Shown here: positions 10,233-20,025 of the stretch, one piece after another
Numbering within the stretch: position 1 is the stretch's first letter
How the letters are laid out: every line of letters starts with the position of its first letter
Assembly (NCBI GenBank): GCA_027475525.1
Contig: JAMWFC010000070.1
Coordinates: 310,001-374,000, forward strand
DNA length: 64,000 nucleotides
Reading direction: 5' to 3'
DNA from: Macrolepiota albuminosa
Taxonomy: Eukaryota; Basidiomycota; Agaricomycetes; Agaricales; Agaricaceae
Notes under the pieces: generated by a model
What the model saw: the letters and a program-made list of their open reading frames with translations, nothing else
Databases searched by the model: none
Told to the model about the DNA's origin: nothing
Program-made: the position numbers and the translations under genes

Positions 10233-11714
10233 TTGTGGGGTCGTTCGTTGGCGTGCTGGTCGGTAAACTCCGGGGGCTTAGCGCGGGCGCCTTTTTGTTG
10301 TCCCCTAGGGAACGTTGGCACCGTTCGTCGGATTCCGGAATTTGGGTCGCTAATAGTTAGAGTTGTTTCGTCGTCGGTAACTGTCTTGACGACTGATTGC
10401 GCCAAGATGTCGAAGGGTCTGCCAAGTAGCAGGTCGTATGCTGGGGAGCGTAAAATGTGTATCTGAAGATAAAATGTAATGTCGCCAAGGGTGCACGGCA
10501 CATTCTTGGCGAGGCCTAGGGATCGGTCTACTGTGCCGTTAGCGCTCTGCATGTTTAGTATCACTGTAGGGTCATAAATTAGGCCCAGATCGTTAGCGAC
10601 TTCAGCTGCCATAGAAATAATTTGAGACCCGCTATCCACAATCGCCTCTACTTTGTGCTTGTTGTCTACCATTAGCGCGACTGAGCGAATAGCGTGTGAT
10701 TCTTGAGTGACGGTAAGGATTGCGGGGTCTTCTCCATGGTCTACTGACCTAAGATAGGTCTCCACAGGGTCCACAGAGATGGCGTTAGCGATGGTGTTGG
10801 CAGGAGAGTCTTCAGCATCCAAAGAGTCGACGGTAACAGAAAAACCAGGGAGCACGTCGTCGAGATCCTCGACCTTGGCAACAGTTGTCGCCAAGGGTCG
10901 TCGAGGGGTAACTGCCGTTTTGACTTGGTTGTGAACGTCGGGAGCAATACTACAAAGTTCTTCTACTGATAAGGTGACAGCGGTTTTCATAATGCGGTTG
11001 AAGACGTGGTTGGATTTTTTGATGTCAAAAATTGGCGCAGTTGGTCGGTAGCCACCCTCAGGACGTTTCTCGGGAGCGGCAAAGTTTCGTTGTGCTGGTG
11101 CGTGATAACGGTCGGGAATCCCTGAGTAGGGATGTAGAGGCGGCAAAGGCGGTTCGGGAGCGGTAGCGGATGACGATGGTTCTGGAGTAGTAGCAGGGGT
11201 AGTAGCAGGCGGTGCGGCAGGAGCAGGTGTCGGTAGCTTGCTAGTGGGAGGCATTGGCTTGTATCCTTTAAGAGGTTGTTTAGGCTGCTTAACTTCAACC
11301 CCATCAAAGACCTGATTCTTGAGCAAATCTAGCTCCTGTTGGAGCTTGGCGATACGTTCTTCTCGTGAGAAACTAGGGTGGTCGCCAACGCTGTCGAAGT
11401 GTAAGACCTCGTGAACCATTTGCTGTTGGGTCGCCTGTTCAGGGTCAGGGTTGGCATTGTCAGAAAGCGTGCCAGTAACGATTTGTCCTGGGTTGCGCCT
11501 ATGCCATTCATCAACTCGTTCCTGGAAAGACTTCTTGTCTGGGTAGTTGGGAATGATGGCACCAGTAGTAAGAACTATCTTGCCGTCGATAGCCTGTCGA
11601 ATTCTTCCTTGCCGAATATAGTTTTCTAGGGTAGCGCAGCGTCCTCTAGTCATAGTGTGGCCAATTTCCCCACAGAAGTGGCAAGGGCCATTAGCGGGTA
11701 CATTAGCGGGTCGG
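10205..11714 (-). pseudogene. Gag (C-terminal part) and protease of element B
   Basis: A ~500-residue open frame. It begins with a zinc knuckle of unusual spacing, CHFCGEIGHTMTRGRC (CX2CX4HX6C), has a Pro/Ala/Thr-rich middle, and ends with a retropepsin (AIVDSGSQIISM about 10640; LLLGRPFDIL about 10430). The capsid that should precede the knuckle is missing because the gag-only element's LTR begins at 11715. Motifs shared with that element's Gag (EELCSIAP versus KELCGIAP; REERIAKL versus RQERITQI) show the two are relatives. Confidence 0.8.
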
Positions 11715-12699
11715 TGATGAGCCTGCATCGTGGCTGGCTACAGATAGCACCAATACCCGCACCTCACATTGGCCCACTAGTACCACCAGAAGCGCCACGC
11801 TCTAGCGCTTCCAGCGCTATTTTCCTTATATTTTTACACTAATAACTTGCAGCTACAGACTCCAATTACTCTCAGACCACTTTTTATGGCACCACTTATC
11901 CTTCGCACCACTATTGACACCTCGCCGCACCTTGCCACTTGCACTCCAAGGCTATACATTTACACAGACACTGGGCATCAGTCAATCCGGCATAATGCTC
12001 TTAGCCAGTGGCAGCGCTTACAAAGGGAAATGATGAAGTATTTCCGTGACAGCATCATTATGGACCTTTTTACTATACAATTCAATTCACCGCATTTACT
12101 TACATTTTTATCAGTTCACCACCCTCTAGCGGCGCTTAACCTCTTAGCGTCGGCTAACTTTCTTTACTATAAATACCTACTTTTTGTTAGTAGTACAAGG
12201 AATCAATTTGGCAGTAGGGATTGTATCCCAACATTTTGGTCTCCATACGCAACAGACTACCTCTTGTTGACCGTGTCAAGCAAGGGGACTCTGCTCTAGT
12301 TTTCTATATATCTCTCTCTCTAGCGCCTTGCAACTACGGCTTGGCTTTCGTGCTTAGATCCGCTAAGCAATCTCATTCTTTTATTATCACGTTCTAGGTG
12401 CTAATACTTAGCGCCTCTTAGCGACCCTTTCCCACACCTCTTAGCGCCTTTCTTAGCGACTTTCCCACGCTCTTAGTGCTCCCCCTTAGCGACTTTTAGC
12501 GCCCTGTAGCCACGTTTAGGAGCCATACGCAAGTGCCTCCAATTACCCACTTTCCTTGCCACCAACCTCTTGCCTACCGTGTGTTCTCTGGGACCTGTCC
12601 AGGACTCTCTCACACACTTAGCACGCCCAAAGCTATATCGGCTAAGTAGCTGCACTAGTGATAGTCCACGCAGCATCCAGCTCGATTTGGGCGTCATCA
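11715..12699 (+). repeat. 5' LTR of the gag-only element
   Basis: 985 bp, TGATGA..TCATCA. Contains TATAAATA at 12168-12175 as a probable core promoter and many AGCGC/AGCGA words, notably in the 12400-12510 stretch. An open frame of 150 codons (11847-12299) has no recognisable domain and is probably chance. Confidence 0.9.
12168..12175 (+). promoter_or_regulatory. TATA box of the gag-only element LTR
   Basis: TATAAATA in a T/A-rich context, repeated in the 3' LTR. A similar TATATAAA is at 28703-28710 in the related solo LTR. Confidence 0.6.
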
Positions 12700-12702
12700 T
12701 AT

Positions 12703-12719
12703 TGGAGCCCACCGCGAGG
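12703..12719 (+). promoter_or_regulatory. tRNA-type primer binding site of the gag-only element
   Basis: TGGAGCCCACCGCGAGG lies 3 bases after the LTR end. It starts with TGG, as expected for pairing with a tRNA 3' CCA. I cannot assign the tRNA. Confidence 0.55.
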
Positions 12720-12886
12720 GTATCTTAGGACAGATTCCGCCAGGAACCCACCTCTGGAGTAGCTAGCTGCTAGCGCAGTTGGCAACCTCACCACAATTTC
12801 CCAGTGCCTTGCCGCACACCCTTTACAACGTTTATTTTTGATTTACGCTTGCCACTCGCTGTGGCTACTACTTGCCGATTATCTCC

Positions 12887-14917
12887 ATGCGTACTCTTGC
12901 TACTCCTACTATGAGCCAAGCACCACTCCTTTATATGCCCAGTCGGAATCACTTTGCTGCACCCAAATGGGATGAAGCCAACCCACGCGAGTTACTCCAG
13001 TACTTCCAAGAACTAGAGCACCTTTTCCGTGATTGTGGTGTTACCGACAATATCCAAATGAAGAATTACGCTATCCGTTATGTCTCCTACAACACTGCAG
13101 AATGTTGGACAGGTTTACCGGAATTTGCCACCTTAGCACCTGCGTCTAGCGCTTCTCCAGACCCCTTAGCACCTGGCCAATCTAGCTACCAAGATTGGAA
13201 GACAGCAGTAATCAATTTATATCCTGGCGCAGAAGAATCCACCCGTTATAGGCTTAGCGACCTCCAGCAGCTAGTACAGGACACCTTTGCCACTGGCCTG
13301 CACACTCTCAGCACATTCTCTACCTATTACCGTGACTTCCAACGCATTTCTAAATGGCTCCGACAACATGGCAAACTATATATAAATGAAGAACGTCGCT
13401 TATTTCAGCAGGGTATTCCAACCTCCTTTTGGACAAAAATAGCACGTCGCCTAGAGATTCTCCTACCAATGGACCATCCCGATGAGCTCTATGACATTGA
13501 TCAGGTCTTTAAAGCAGGCAAATGGGTACTTACTGGTACCACCACTAGCGCCAGCACTCTCAGTCCCCTTAGCGTCTCCAGCACCTTCGATCCTCTTAGC
13601 ACCTCTGGCTCTTTTAGCACTCATTCTGGAGGTTTTCCTAGCACTCCCACAGTAACCCAAGCGCTAAATGTTAGCGCTTCCAATGACTATAAAGACATAG
13701 AAACTCAGGTCAATGCTGCCGTCGCCACTGCTATATTGCCAATCGAAAATTGGCTTGCTGCTACGTTAGCAAATAGCCAGCTCCAGGACTCACAATCAGA
13801 AGCATATATCGAGGAGATTTACTATTTTGGACCTGATCAGGATGCCAAGGAACCCCCTCAGCAGGAGTTTATAGGACTATCACGCCAGGAACGTATCACT
13901 CAGATAGAACATGAACTTGCAATACTACGAGGAGAAATTGCCACACCAGAAACTACTCCAATCTCTACCACCCCTTTGCCAATGTCTAGCGCCACTCTTA
14001 GCACCTCCAGCACCAGCCTTAGCGCTAAATCTAGGGCACCAGTAGCGACGCAATCCATGGTTTCTCAATTCAGGTCTCAGAGCACCTCCAACGTTAACTT
14101 AGCCATTGTCAACAATTCCATCGCCGTACCTCTTAGCGCATTGTCTAGCGCTCCTCCAGCACTGCCTAGCGCCTCCCTTGATGTTCCTGTGAAAGCTCAA
14201 TCAGAAATTCCAGACGTTACCACCAATCTTGCTGTCATTGAGGACAGCTCTAGTATTCCTCTTAGCGCACCTTTTAAATCTAGCTGTTTGCCCCCTAGCG
14301 CTCCACCAGGCCTTAGCGCACCACCTAGCACCTCCTCAGCATTCCCTAGCGCCTCTCCAGAACCCCTTAGCACCTTCTATGAAGACTCAGTTCTTGTTAA
14401 CGCAAACTCTAGCACCATGACGTTAGCACCACCTATCTTGCCACCATGCAATCGCCTGCCTACTAGCTACCTCCAGCCCATAGTGCCAGCTCTTAGCGCT
14501 CCTCAGAGGCAGTTTGGGACAAATTCCTTGGCGACGTTTCGAGTTTTTGAGCTAGAAGCTCCTCAACAAGTGACGGATCATATTATGACAACACGAGTTA
14601 CAGCAACAATTAAAGAACTCTGCGGTATAGCTCCCAGCTCAAGCGCACCAACAGGCACTGTCTTAGCACCTTCTGATGATACAGGCGCTACCATTAGCGC
14701 TCCCTTTAGCGCTTTCAGCTTGGGCAATAATCACTACTACGACGACCTCTCTGAACTTGCATTTACTGGCGACGTTTTTACGTGTTTCCTCAATAGTACC
14801 TCTACCACACCTTGCAGCGCTACTCTTAGCGCCCATATAGCCCCCAAAGGACCACTAGGAATCCCAAAGAAGGCGCTAACACCAGTGCTTGCCGATGTTA
14901 TTTCAGAAAATGGATAA
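12887..14917 (+). CDS. Gag protein of the non-autonomous element
   Basis: 676 residues, open from the ATG at 12887 with no in-frame stop. Residues ~20-220 look like a Ty3/gypsy capsid: FAAPKWDEANPRELLQYFQ, then WTGLPEF and FQQGIPTSFWTKIARRLEIL. The rest is a Ser/Ala/Pro/Thr-rich linker written largely with the words TTAGCGC and TAGCGCT, followed by the motif TIKELCGIAP. It aligns in patches with Gag of element B but has lost the zinc knuckle and protease. Role inferred: particle protein that lets the element parasitise an autonomous partner. In-frame integrity over 2 kb with matching LTRs suggests it is recent. Confidence 0.8.
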   Translation: MRTLATPTMSQAPLLYMPSRNHFAAPKWDEANPRELLQYFQELEHLFRDCGVTDNIQMKNYAIRYVSYNTAECWTGLPEFATLAPASSASPDPLAPGQSSYQDWKTAVINLYPGAEESTRYRLSDLQQLVQDTFATGLHTLSTFSTYYRDFQRISKWLRQHGKLYINEERRLFQQGIPTSFWTKIARRLEILLPMDHPDELYDIDQVFKAGKWVLTGTTTSASTLSPLSVSSTFDPLSTSGSFSTHSGGFPSTPTVTQALNVSASNDYKDIETQVNAAVATAILPIENWLAATLANSQLQDSQSEAYIEEIYYFGPDQDAKEPPQQEFIGLSRQERITQIEHELAILRGEIATPETTPISTTPLPMSSATLSTSSTSLSAKSRAPVATQSMVSQFRSQSTSNVNLAIVNNSIAVPLSALSSAPPALPSASLDVPVKAQSEIPDVTTNLAVIEDSSSIPLSAPFKSSCLPPSAPPGLSAPPSTSSAFPSASPEPLSTFYEDSVLVNANSSTMTLAPPILPPCNRLPTSYLQPIVPALSAPQRQFGTNSLATFRVFELEAPQQVTDHIMTTRVTATIKELCGIAPSSSAPTGTVLAPSDDTGATISAPFSAFSLGNNHYYDDLSELAFTGDVFTCFLNSTSTTPCSATLSAHIAPKGPLGIPKKALTPVLADVISENG

Positions 14918-15312
14918 AAGTACAAAAACATTGATATTTTGCTAAGTCGTCTTTCTTGAATCATCTTTTTGTTAGCCTTCTTACTATACATTCATAGACA
15001 ATCTTTGCCACTACCTATACTGAATTTCGTTGCCAAGATCACTACAAGTTTGCTACATACTTGACCCTTGAGTTATCCTTCATTTTTGCATGCATTGTTA
15101 TACTTTTCGTTTATTCTTGATCTTTTTCGTATTCTAGCTCTGAGTTTCTAACATCTTTAGCACCACTATACCTTGCTGACATCGCCAGCTTCTAGCGCAC
15201 CTTAGCACCTACATTCCCATCCTTGCCAACTACTTGTTCAATTGCTGACTTTCAGACTAGCGACCCTTGGGAAAAGTGACTGAGGACAGTCAGCATTTCA
15301 GTTGGGGGGAGA
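14918..15312 (+). other. 3' untranslated region and polypurine tract of the gag-only element
   Basis: No ORF. Ends with the purine run TGGGGGGAGA (15303-15312) directly before the 3' LTR, the expected plus-strand primer. A related tract in reverse orientation follows the LTR at 20026-21083. Confidence 0.75.
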
Positions 15313-16297
15313 TGATGAGCCTGCATCGTGGCTGGCTACAGATAGCACCAATACCCGCACCTCACATTGGCCCACTAGTACCACCAGAAGCGCCACGCTC
15401 TAGCGCTTCCAGCGCTATTTTCCTTATATTTTTACACTAATAACTTGCAGCTACAGACTCCAATTACTCTCAGACCACTTTTTATGGCACCACTTATCCT
15501 TCGCACCACTATTGACACCTCGCCGCACCTTGCCACTTGCACTCCAAGGCTATACATTTACACAGACACTGGGCATCAGTCAATCCGGCATAATGCTCTT
15601 AGCCAGTGGCAGCGCTTACAAAGGGAAATGATGAAGTATTTCCGTGACAGCATCATTATGGACCTTTTTACTATACAATTCAATTCACCGCATTTACTTA
15701 CATTTTTATCAGTTCACCACCCTCTAGCGGCGCTTAACCTCTTAGCGTCGGCTAACTTTCTTTACTATAAATACCTACTTTTTGTTAGTAGTACAAGGAA
15801 TCAATTTGGCAGTAGGGATTGTATCCCAACATTTTGGTCTCCATACGCAACAGACTACCTCTTGTTGACCGTGTCAAGCAAGGGGACTCTGCTCTAGTTT
15901 TCTATATATCTCTCTCTCTAGCGCCTTGCAACTACGGCTTGGCTTTCGTGCTTAGATCCGCTAAGCAATCTCATTCTTTTATTATCACGTTCTAGGTGCT
16001 AATACTTAGCGCCTCTTAGCGACCCTTTCCCACACCTCTTAGCGCCTTTCTTAGCGACTTTCCCACGCTCTTAGTGCTCCCCCTTAGCGACTTTTAGCGC
16101 CCTGTAGCCACGTTTAGGAGCCATACGCAAGTGCCTCCAATTACCCACTTTCCTTGCCACCAACCTCTTGCCTACCGTGTGTTCTCTGGGACCTGTCCAG
16201 GACTCTCTCACACACTTAGCACGCCCAAAGCTATATCGGCTAAGTAGCTGCACTAGTGATAGTCCACGCAGCATCCAGCTCGATTTGGGCGTCATCA
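15313..16297 (+). repeat. 3' LTR of the gag-only element
   Basis: 985 bp, apparently identical to 11715-12699. Its right flank is chromovirus gag, whereas the left flank of the 5' LTR is element B gag. Confidence 0.9.
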
Positions 16298-17720
16298 CCG
16301 TCAGGTTGAGGGACCGTAGTATGGCCAAGGCATTTTGTTGCTCTTCCCGTTGTCGTTGCTCCGGAGTGGGGTCTGTCAGGGCTGCCAGGGCCGGTTTCCA
16401 GGGCTCTCGCTGAATGTGAATTGAGCGGCCCGGGTCTGCAGGGTCATTGAGGGGTCGAGGGGAGGGGAACACGTGGACTTTGTCGAGCAGTTGTTGTAAT
16501 TCTTTGCGGAGGATCGTGTTACGTCTATACTTTACCATGGTCTGCTCTGGGAGTTCTCCTCGTATGAGGCGATCCCCGAATTTGACCAAGCAGTGGGCCC
16601 AGTCTTCCAGAGTGTCTGCAAAGTCATCATGCCCAAATTCCGTGAGTAGCGCTCTTGCCTGTTGCACAAAGTCCTTCGGGAAGATCCTGAGCGAGCGCAG
16701 CACTTTGTCCCGTTGCTATTTATAGTCCTCAAGACGTCGTCATCCCATTGGCGAGGGAGGAGTCTGAGCAGGTGGGGCGGCGGTTGGGTAGTGTGGAGGG
16801 GGATAGTCGTAGTTGGGAGGTCCCCGGAGTTGGGGGGCAAGGCGCTGGTAACCGTAGTAGGGGGTGGGTGCAAAGGGGCCCTCACTGGGGGGTACTGGGC
16901 AAGGTCCACTGGGAACTGGCGGTGTCTCCGGCAGGCCCCCGGGAATGCTCCGGTATAAGAGGACCTCCATGGGTCGTGCCATGGCTAGGTTGGGCAGAGG
17001 GGCCCAGCTGGCTGAGGGCCCCAAATCATAGAGGGATAGGTCAGGGGCCCAGTGGCGGTGGAGGTATTGGGGTTCGTACGGGAGGGATGGGTAGGCGGGG
17101 CGGGGAGTCTGTGCAGAGTAGTGATTGGAGACCGGGCACCCATAGGGGTCGGTCTGGTAGCCCATGGTGTAAGGGCGACCTCTAGAGGCTGTGGCTCAGT
17201 CACACAGCTGGCAGAGGGAGATCCAAAGTGTATTAGAATATATACTGACAATATCAAGGTAGCTACTCACCTGGCAGAGGGAGATCCAAAGAGAACAAGT
17301 CTGGGGATTCCCTATGCCAGGTTGGACGCTTCTGGGGCCTCTGAAGCGTGGGAAACAACTGTACAGTACAACAAAACCTTAAAAACTCGAAAATTGACTA
17401 ACCAAACAAGTGTGCAAACAAGGGAGGAAAACTCCGGACTTTAGAAGTCAGAAAGGCAAACTCCGGCTTATCTAAGCAGCCTGGAGCGGTGCTGAAGGGC
17501 CCACACTTGTCTGAGTGATAGCTAAAGAACCAGAGCACCTCAAAGGTTGAGAATAGTACCAACAGATAGTGTTGAAGAAGTAGTAACAGCAAAATGAGAG
17601 AATGGTAGAAGAAATAAGGAAGTGAATGAAAGGAGAGTGAAGAAATAAGGAGTGAAAGAAGAAAGGAATGAGGGGTCCCCTGACACATGGGGTAGTAGAT
17701 ATGAGTATACGTAGCCATCA
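16298..17720 (-). pseudogene. Gag N-terminal region of chromovirus E0, interrupted
   Basis: Same Tyr/Pro-rich start and helical region as copy A, for example GYQTDPYGCPV and TPEQRQREEQQN. Frames are broken by a stop in the helical region (near 16712), by many substitutions at former CpG sites and by the 518-bp solo LTR. Confidence 0.8.
17168..17685. repeat. Solo LTR (518 bp) of an unidentified LTR element, with target duplication
   Basis: Interrupts chromovirus Gag, as seen by comparing with 34500-34530. Ends are TGTAAGG and CTGACA, and it is flanked by a perfect 5-bp duplication CATGG (17163-17167 and 17686-17690). It contains a short internal repeat (CTGGCAGAGGGAGATCCAAAG, two copies near 17210 and 17272). 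No other copy is in the window. Confidence 0.85.
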
Positions 17721-17751
17721 ACAACGGTGTAAGGAGGGAGTCTTGATATCA

Positions 17752-18493
17752 TGTCAGGTTCCACTGAGTTGGGGGCTTTCCAGGAAAGCAACGCCCTTAC
17801 AATGCGGACTTGATCTACAGATACTCAGATGTCTGGAACTCCAGGGCTAGGACTCTGGGGTTCAAGACACAGACAGGGGTAATCCCAGGAGAGGGGACTT
17901 GGTCCGGGGGTTTTGGGTTGTGGGTAGCTGGGGGTTGGATGGGGGTCGAGTCGTGAACCGGAGGTTCTAAGATGAGACCGGGTTAGCAAATTACAAGTCG
18001 CAAAGTACGTACCAAACTTTAGAGCATGCGGTTATTCAAGCGTGCCAGTCAAAGCGTGCCAGTCAGTGCATACCAATCAAGCAAAGGGCACGCAACAATT
18101 CAAGTTATCCAAGTTAATATCAAGACTAGCAAATACAATGGGGAACTACACTACAAGTACTACGGGACTGGGTCTCGGGGTTCCAGAGTGTCTGGGATGG
18201 GTTCCGGAAGTCATTGAGTAGCAGGCAGGGACTGTATACTTGGATCATGCATGTGGGGCACGCGATCAATTGGCATGGAGGGAACTGTGATGTGTGATGC
18301 ATGATGGCTGGAAGCGAGTCGCGTAATCCAATTGTTGATCGGGGCTAGTGGCGGCTGATGGCAGTCCTTGATGCATGTGATGGCGGTGTCGGTAGTCATG
18401 ATGGCGGGGTGTGTCCTGTGGGATCGGAGGGAGGGTCCTGGATGGTGTTCCAGAGGTGTCCCAGGGTGGATCCGGAGGGGAGGGGTTGTGACA
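17752..18493 (-). repeat. 5' LTR of chromovirus E0 (742 bp)
   Basis: TGTCAGG..TGACA ends. The complement of its primer site is at 18115-18127, with one mismatch to 17739-17751. Many CpG sites are changed to TpG or CpA compared with the LTR at 41762. Confidence 0.9.
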
Positions 18494-19379
18494 AAACCTG
18501 TCTCTGATGTGCTTTGACCTGCCAGCAATAAAGGCTGCCTCCAAATACTTTGCATCTGTCCCACAATCCCAATCTTCTGAGAACCAGCCTTCTTCTGCAG
18601 GTGTCACTAGTACTAGAGAAACCAAAAAAGTAGTCGTGACTAAACCTTTAACTTGTAGATTCTCAAATACAAACAAAAAGCACAATTTTTCTTTGGCGCT
18701 TTCTTCTGATGCTATTGCAGCTCAAGCAGAAGGCAAAAAAGAACAAGCTTCAAACAGGATTTATGACTCATTCCTTCATAACCTAGATGACTTGCCTTTG
18801 GTTGAATCTCAAGACTACAAGTACTCTGATTATAGTTTGCAAGCTGGACCGTTGGAAAACTTGGATTGCTATGATGAAATCTTACAGACTATGATAACCA
18901 GCCATAGTGCCCTGGACGACCTTGATGATGAGCAAGCCAATAACTTTTTTTCCCACCATTGAGATGCATTTGAACATGCGTATCCACAAGAATTTGAACA
19001 GATAAGACATGAACAGCAATATTATAATCAGGAAGAAAGCCTCGACAATGGTGGATACAACGCATTGGAATGCAAAGCTATATACAACCTTCCTTCTCAA
19101 GAAGCAAGTGAAATTGGGGATAGAGGACTTACCCACAATGCTGAGTGGACTTTGGAAGACCTGAGATATCATACTGGCAAACCTTGGCAAGACATGGAAG
19201 AGATGTATAATGCCAATAATTCTCTGATTTTGATAAGCTTGAATACATGCATCAACAGTGATCTGGAATTGGGGGAGTCCATCAACCTTATAAGTACCTT
19301 CACAGAAGGTAAGGCATTGTTACGCAGGTACTCAGAAGTGAAAGCTCACATGTTTTATTCATCTATTCCATGCCATTAA
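18494..19379 (+). pseudogene. Unrecognised coding fragment, right half of a split gene
   Basis: One frame from 18494 to 19379 with a single TGA at 18960-18962. It encodes LMCFDLPAIKAAS near the start, an acidic middle (SHSALDDLDDEQANNFF) and WTLEDLRYHTGKPWQDM near the end. I recognise no family. Its 5' end is cut by the chromovirus LTR. The segment 34572-34845 continues the same frame upstream when the two AAACC pentamers are superimposed, so they were once one gene. Confidence 0.5.
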
Positions 19380-20025
19380 ATACAAGTGTCTGAGGCAGAA
19401 GCTGATGTTGCAAAGAGGCTGAAGAATCACTGGTTACCTTAACATTTGTGACCACAGCAGTTATGTCTTATATATTTAAAATCACTGGATTAAAGATATG
19501 GATTGCATTTCAGCAGAAAGTTCAAATATATATTGCATATTGTTGCTTGCTATTTTTGATCACTCATCACAGTTCATGTTTTGTTGTGTCATAACAGGAT
19601 AAGGTTCTGAAGACCCTTCAGATATGAGTTTGTGTTTGAATAAAGGTGGAAGAGCATCTTCTGCGATGTCTTTGAAGAACAATGCCAAGCATGGTAGATG
19701 AACTCGGTCATGATAAGCAACTGATGTGTACTGAGGCCTCAAACTTAAGCAACAGTGAGCTTCAAGGTTCAATATAGACCAACCAGCACATAGAGACATC
19801 ACAATGGTACATGTCATACATTGTACGGGAGCTTGCTTTGTGCCGTACCATACGTGTCCAGCGGAGTCCGCTACACTGGAGTGGAACAGTCCCCACAGTG
19901 CTGTAGAATACAGAGCCATGGATGTGTCACAATGTGCTGTATGACATGGTCTAGTGGATCAATAAAAGGCAGGCACACACATGCGCATGCAGGCCCGGTG
20001 GATGCCAGCAGACACTAGCGGACGT
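19380..20025. other. No recognisable feature
   Basis: A 119-codon minus-strand frame (19560-19919) is present but I see no motif in it. The sequence may be the remainder of the split gene's 3' region. Confidence 0.4.

Larger units (their letters stand above)
4213..11714 (-). mobile_element. Ty3/gypsy-like element B with antisense accessory gene; both ends lost
   Basis: Gag-protease (11714-10205) and pol (10232-6483) lie on the minus strand, and a spliced zinc-cluster gene (4213-6073) lies on the plus strand. They converge with about 410 bases between them and no LTR in between, and share the same unusual richness in AGCGC and GGCGAC words, so I treat them as one element. The right end is cut by the gag-only element's LTR at 11715 and the left end by the chromovirus LTR at 4212. 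Its LTRs may be related to those at 28211-29144 and 20026-21083, but that link is inferred. Confidence 0.6.
11715..16297 (+). mobile_element. Gag-only LTR retrotransposon (TR-GAG type), two matching 985-bp LTRs
   Basis: LTRs at 11715-12699 and 15313-16297 start TGATGA and end TCATCA; I saw no difference between them over their length. Internal region 2613 bp with a tRNA-type primer site (TGG at 12703), a 676-residue gag and a polypurine tract (15303-15312). There is no protease, polymerase or integrase, so it must depend on another element, probably one like B. Matching LTRs imply a recent insertion. No target duplication: GTCGG on the left against CCGTC on the right, and the flanks belong to two different elements (see findings). 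Confidence 0.85.
16298..18493 (-). mobile_element. Chromovirus fragment E0: gag N-terminus plus 5' LTR
   Basis: Minus-strand order: LTR 18493-17752, primer site 17751-17739, decayed Gag 17720-16298. Gag is interrupted by an unrelated solo LTR (17168-17685) and ends abruptly where the gag-only element's LTR begins. The right flank starts AAACC (18494-18498), matching AAACC at 34841-34845. Confidence 0.8.

Noticed and set aside
11847..12299. 150-codon frame in the gag-only LTR, repeated at 15445-15897
   Set aside because: It spans the LTR promoter region, shows no domain, and is repeated only because the LTR is. Likely chance.
19560..19919. 119-codon minus-strand frame
   Set aside because: No motif, no paralogue in the window, and no supporting start or splice context.
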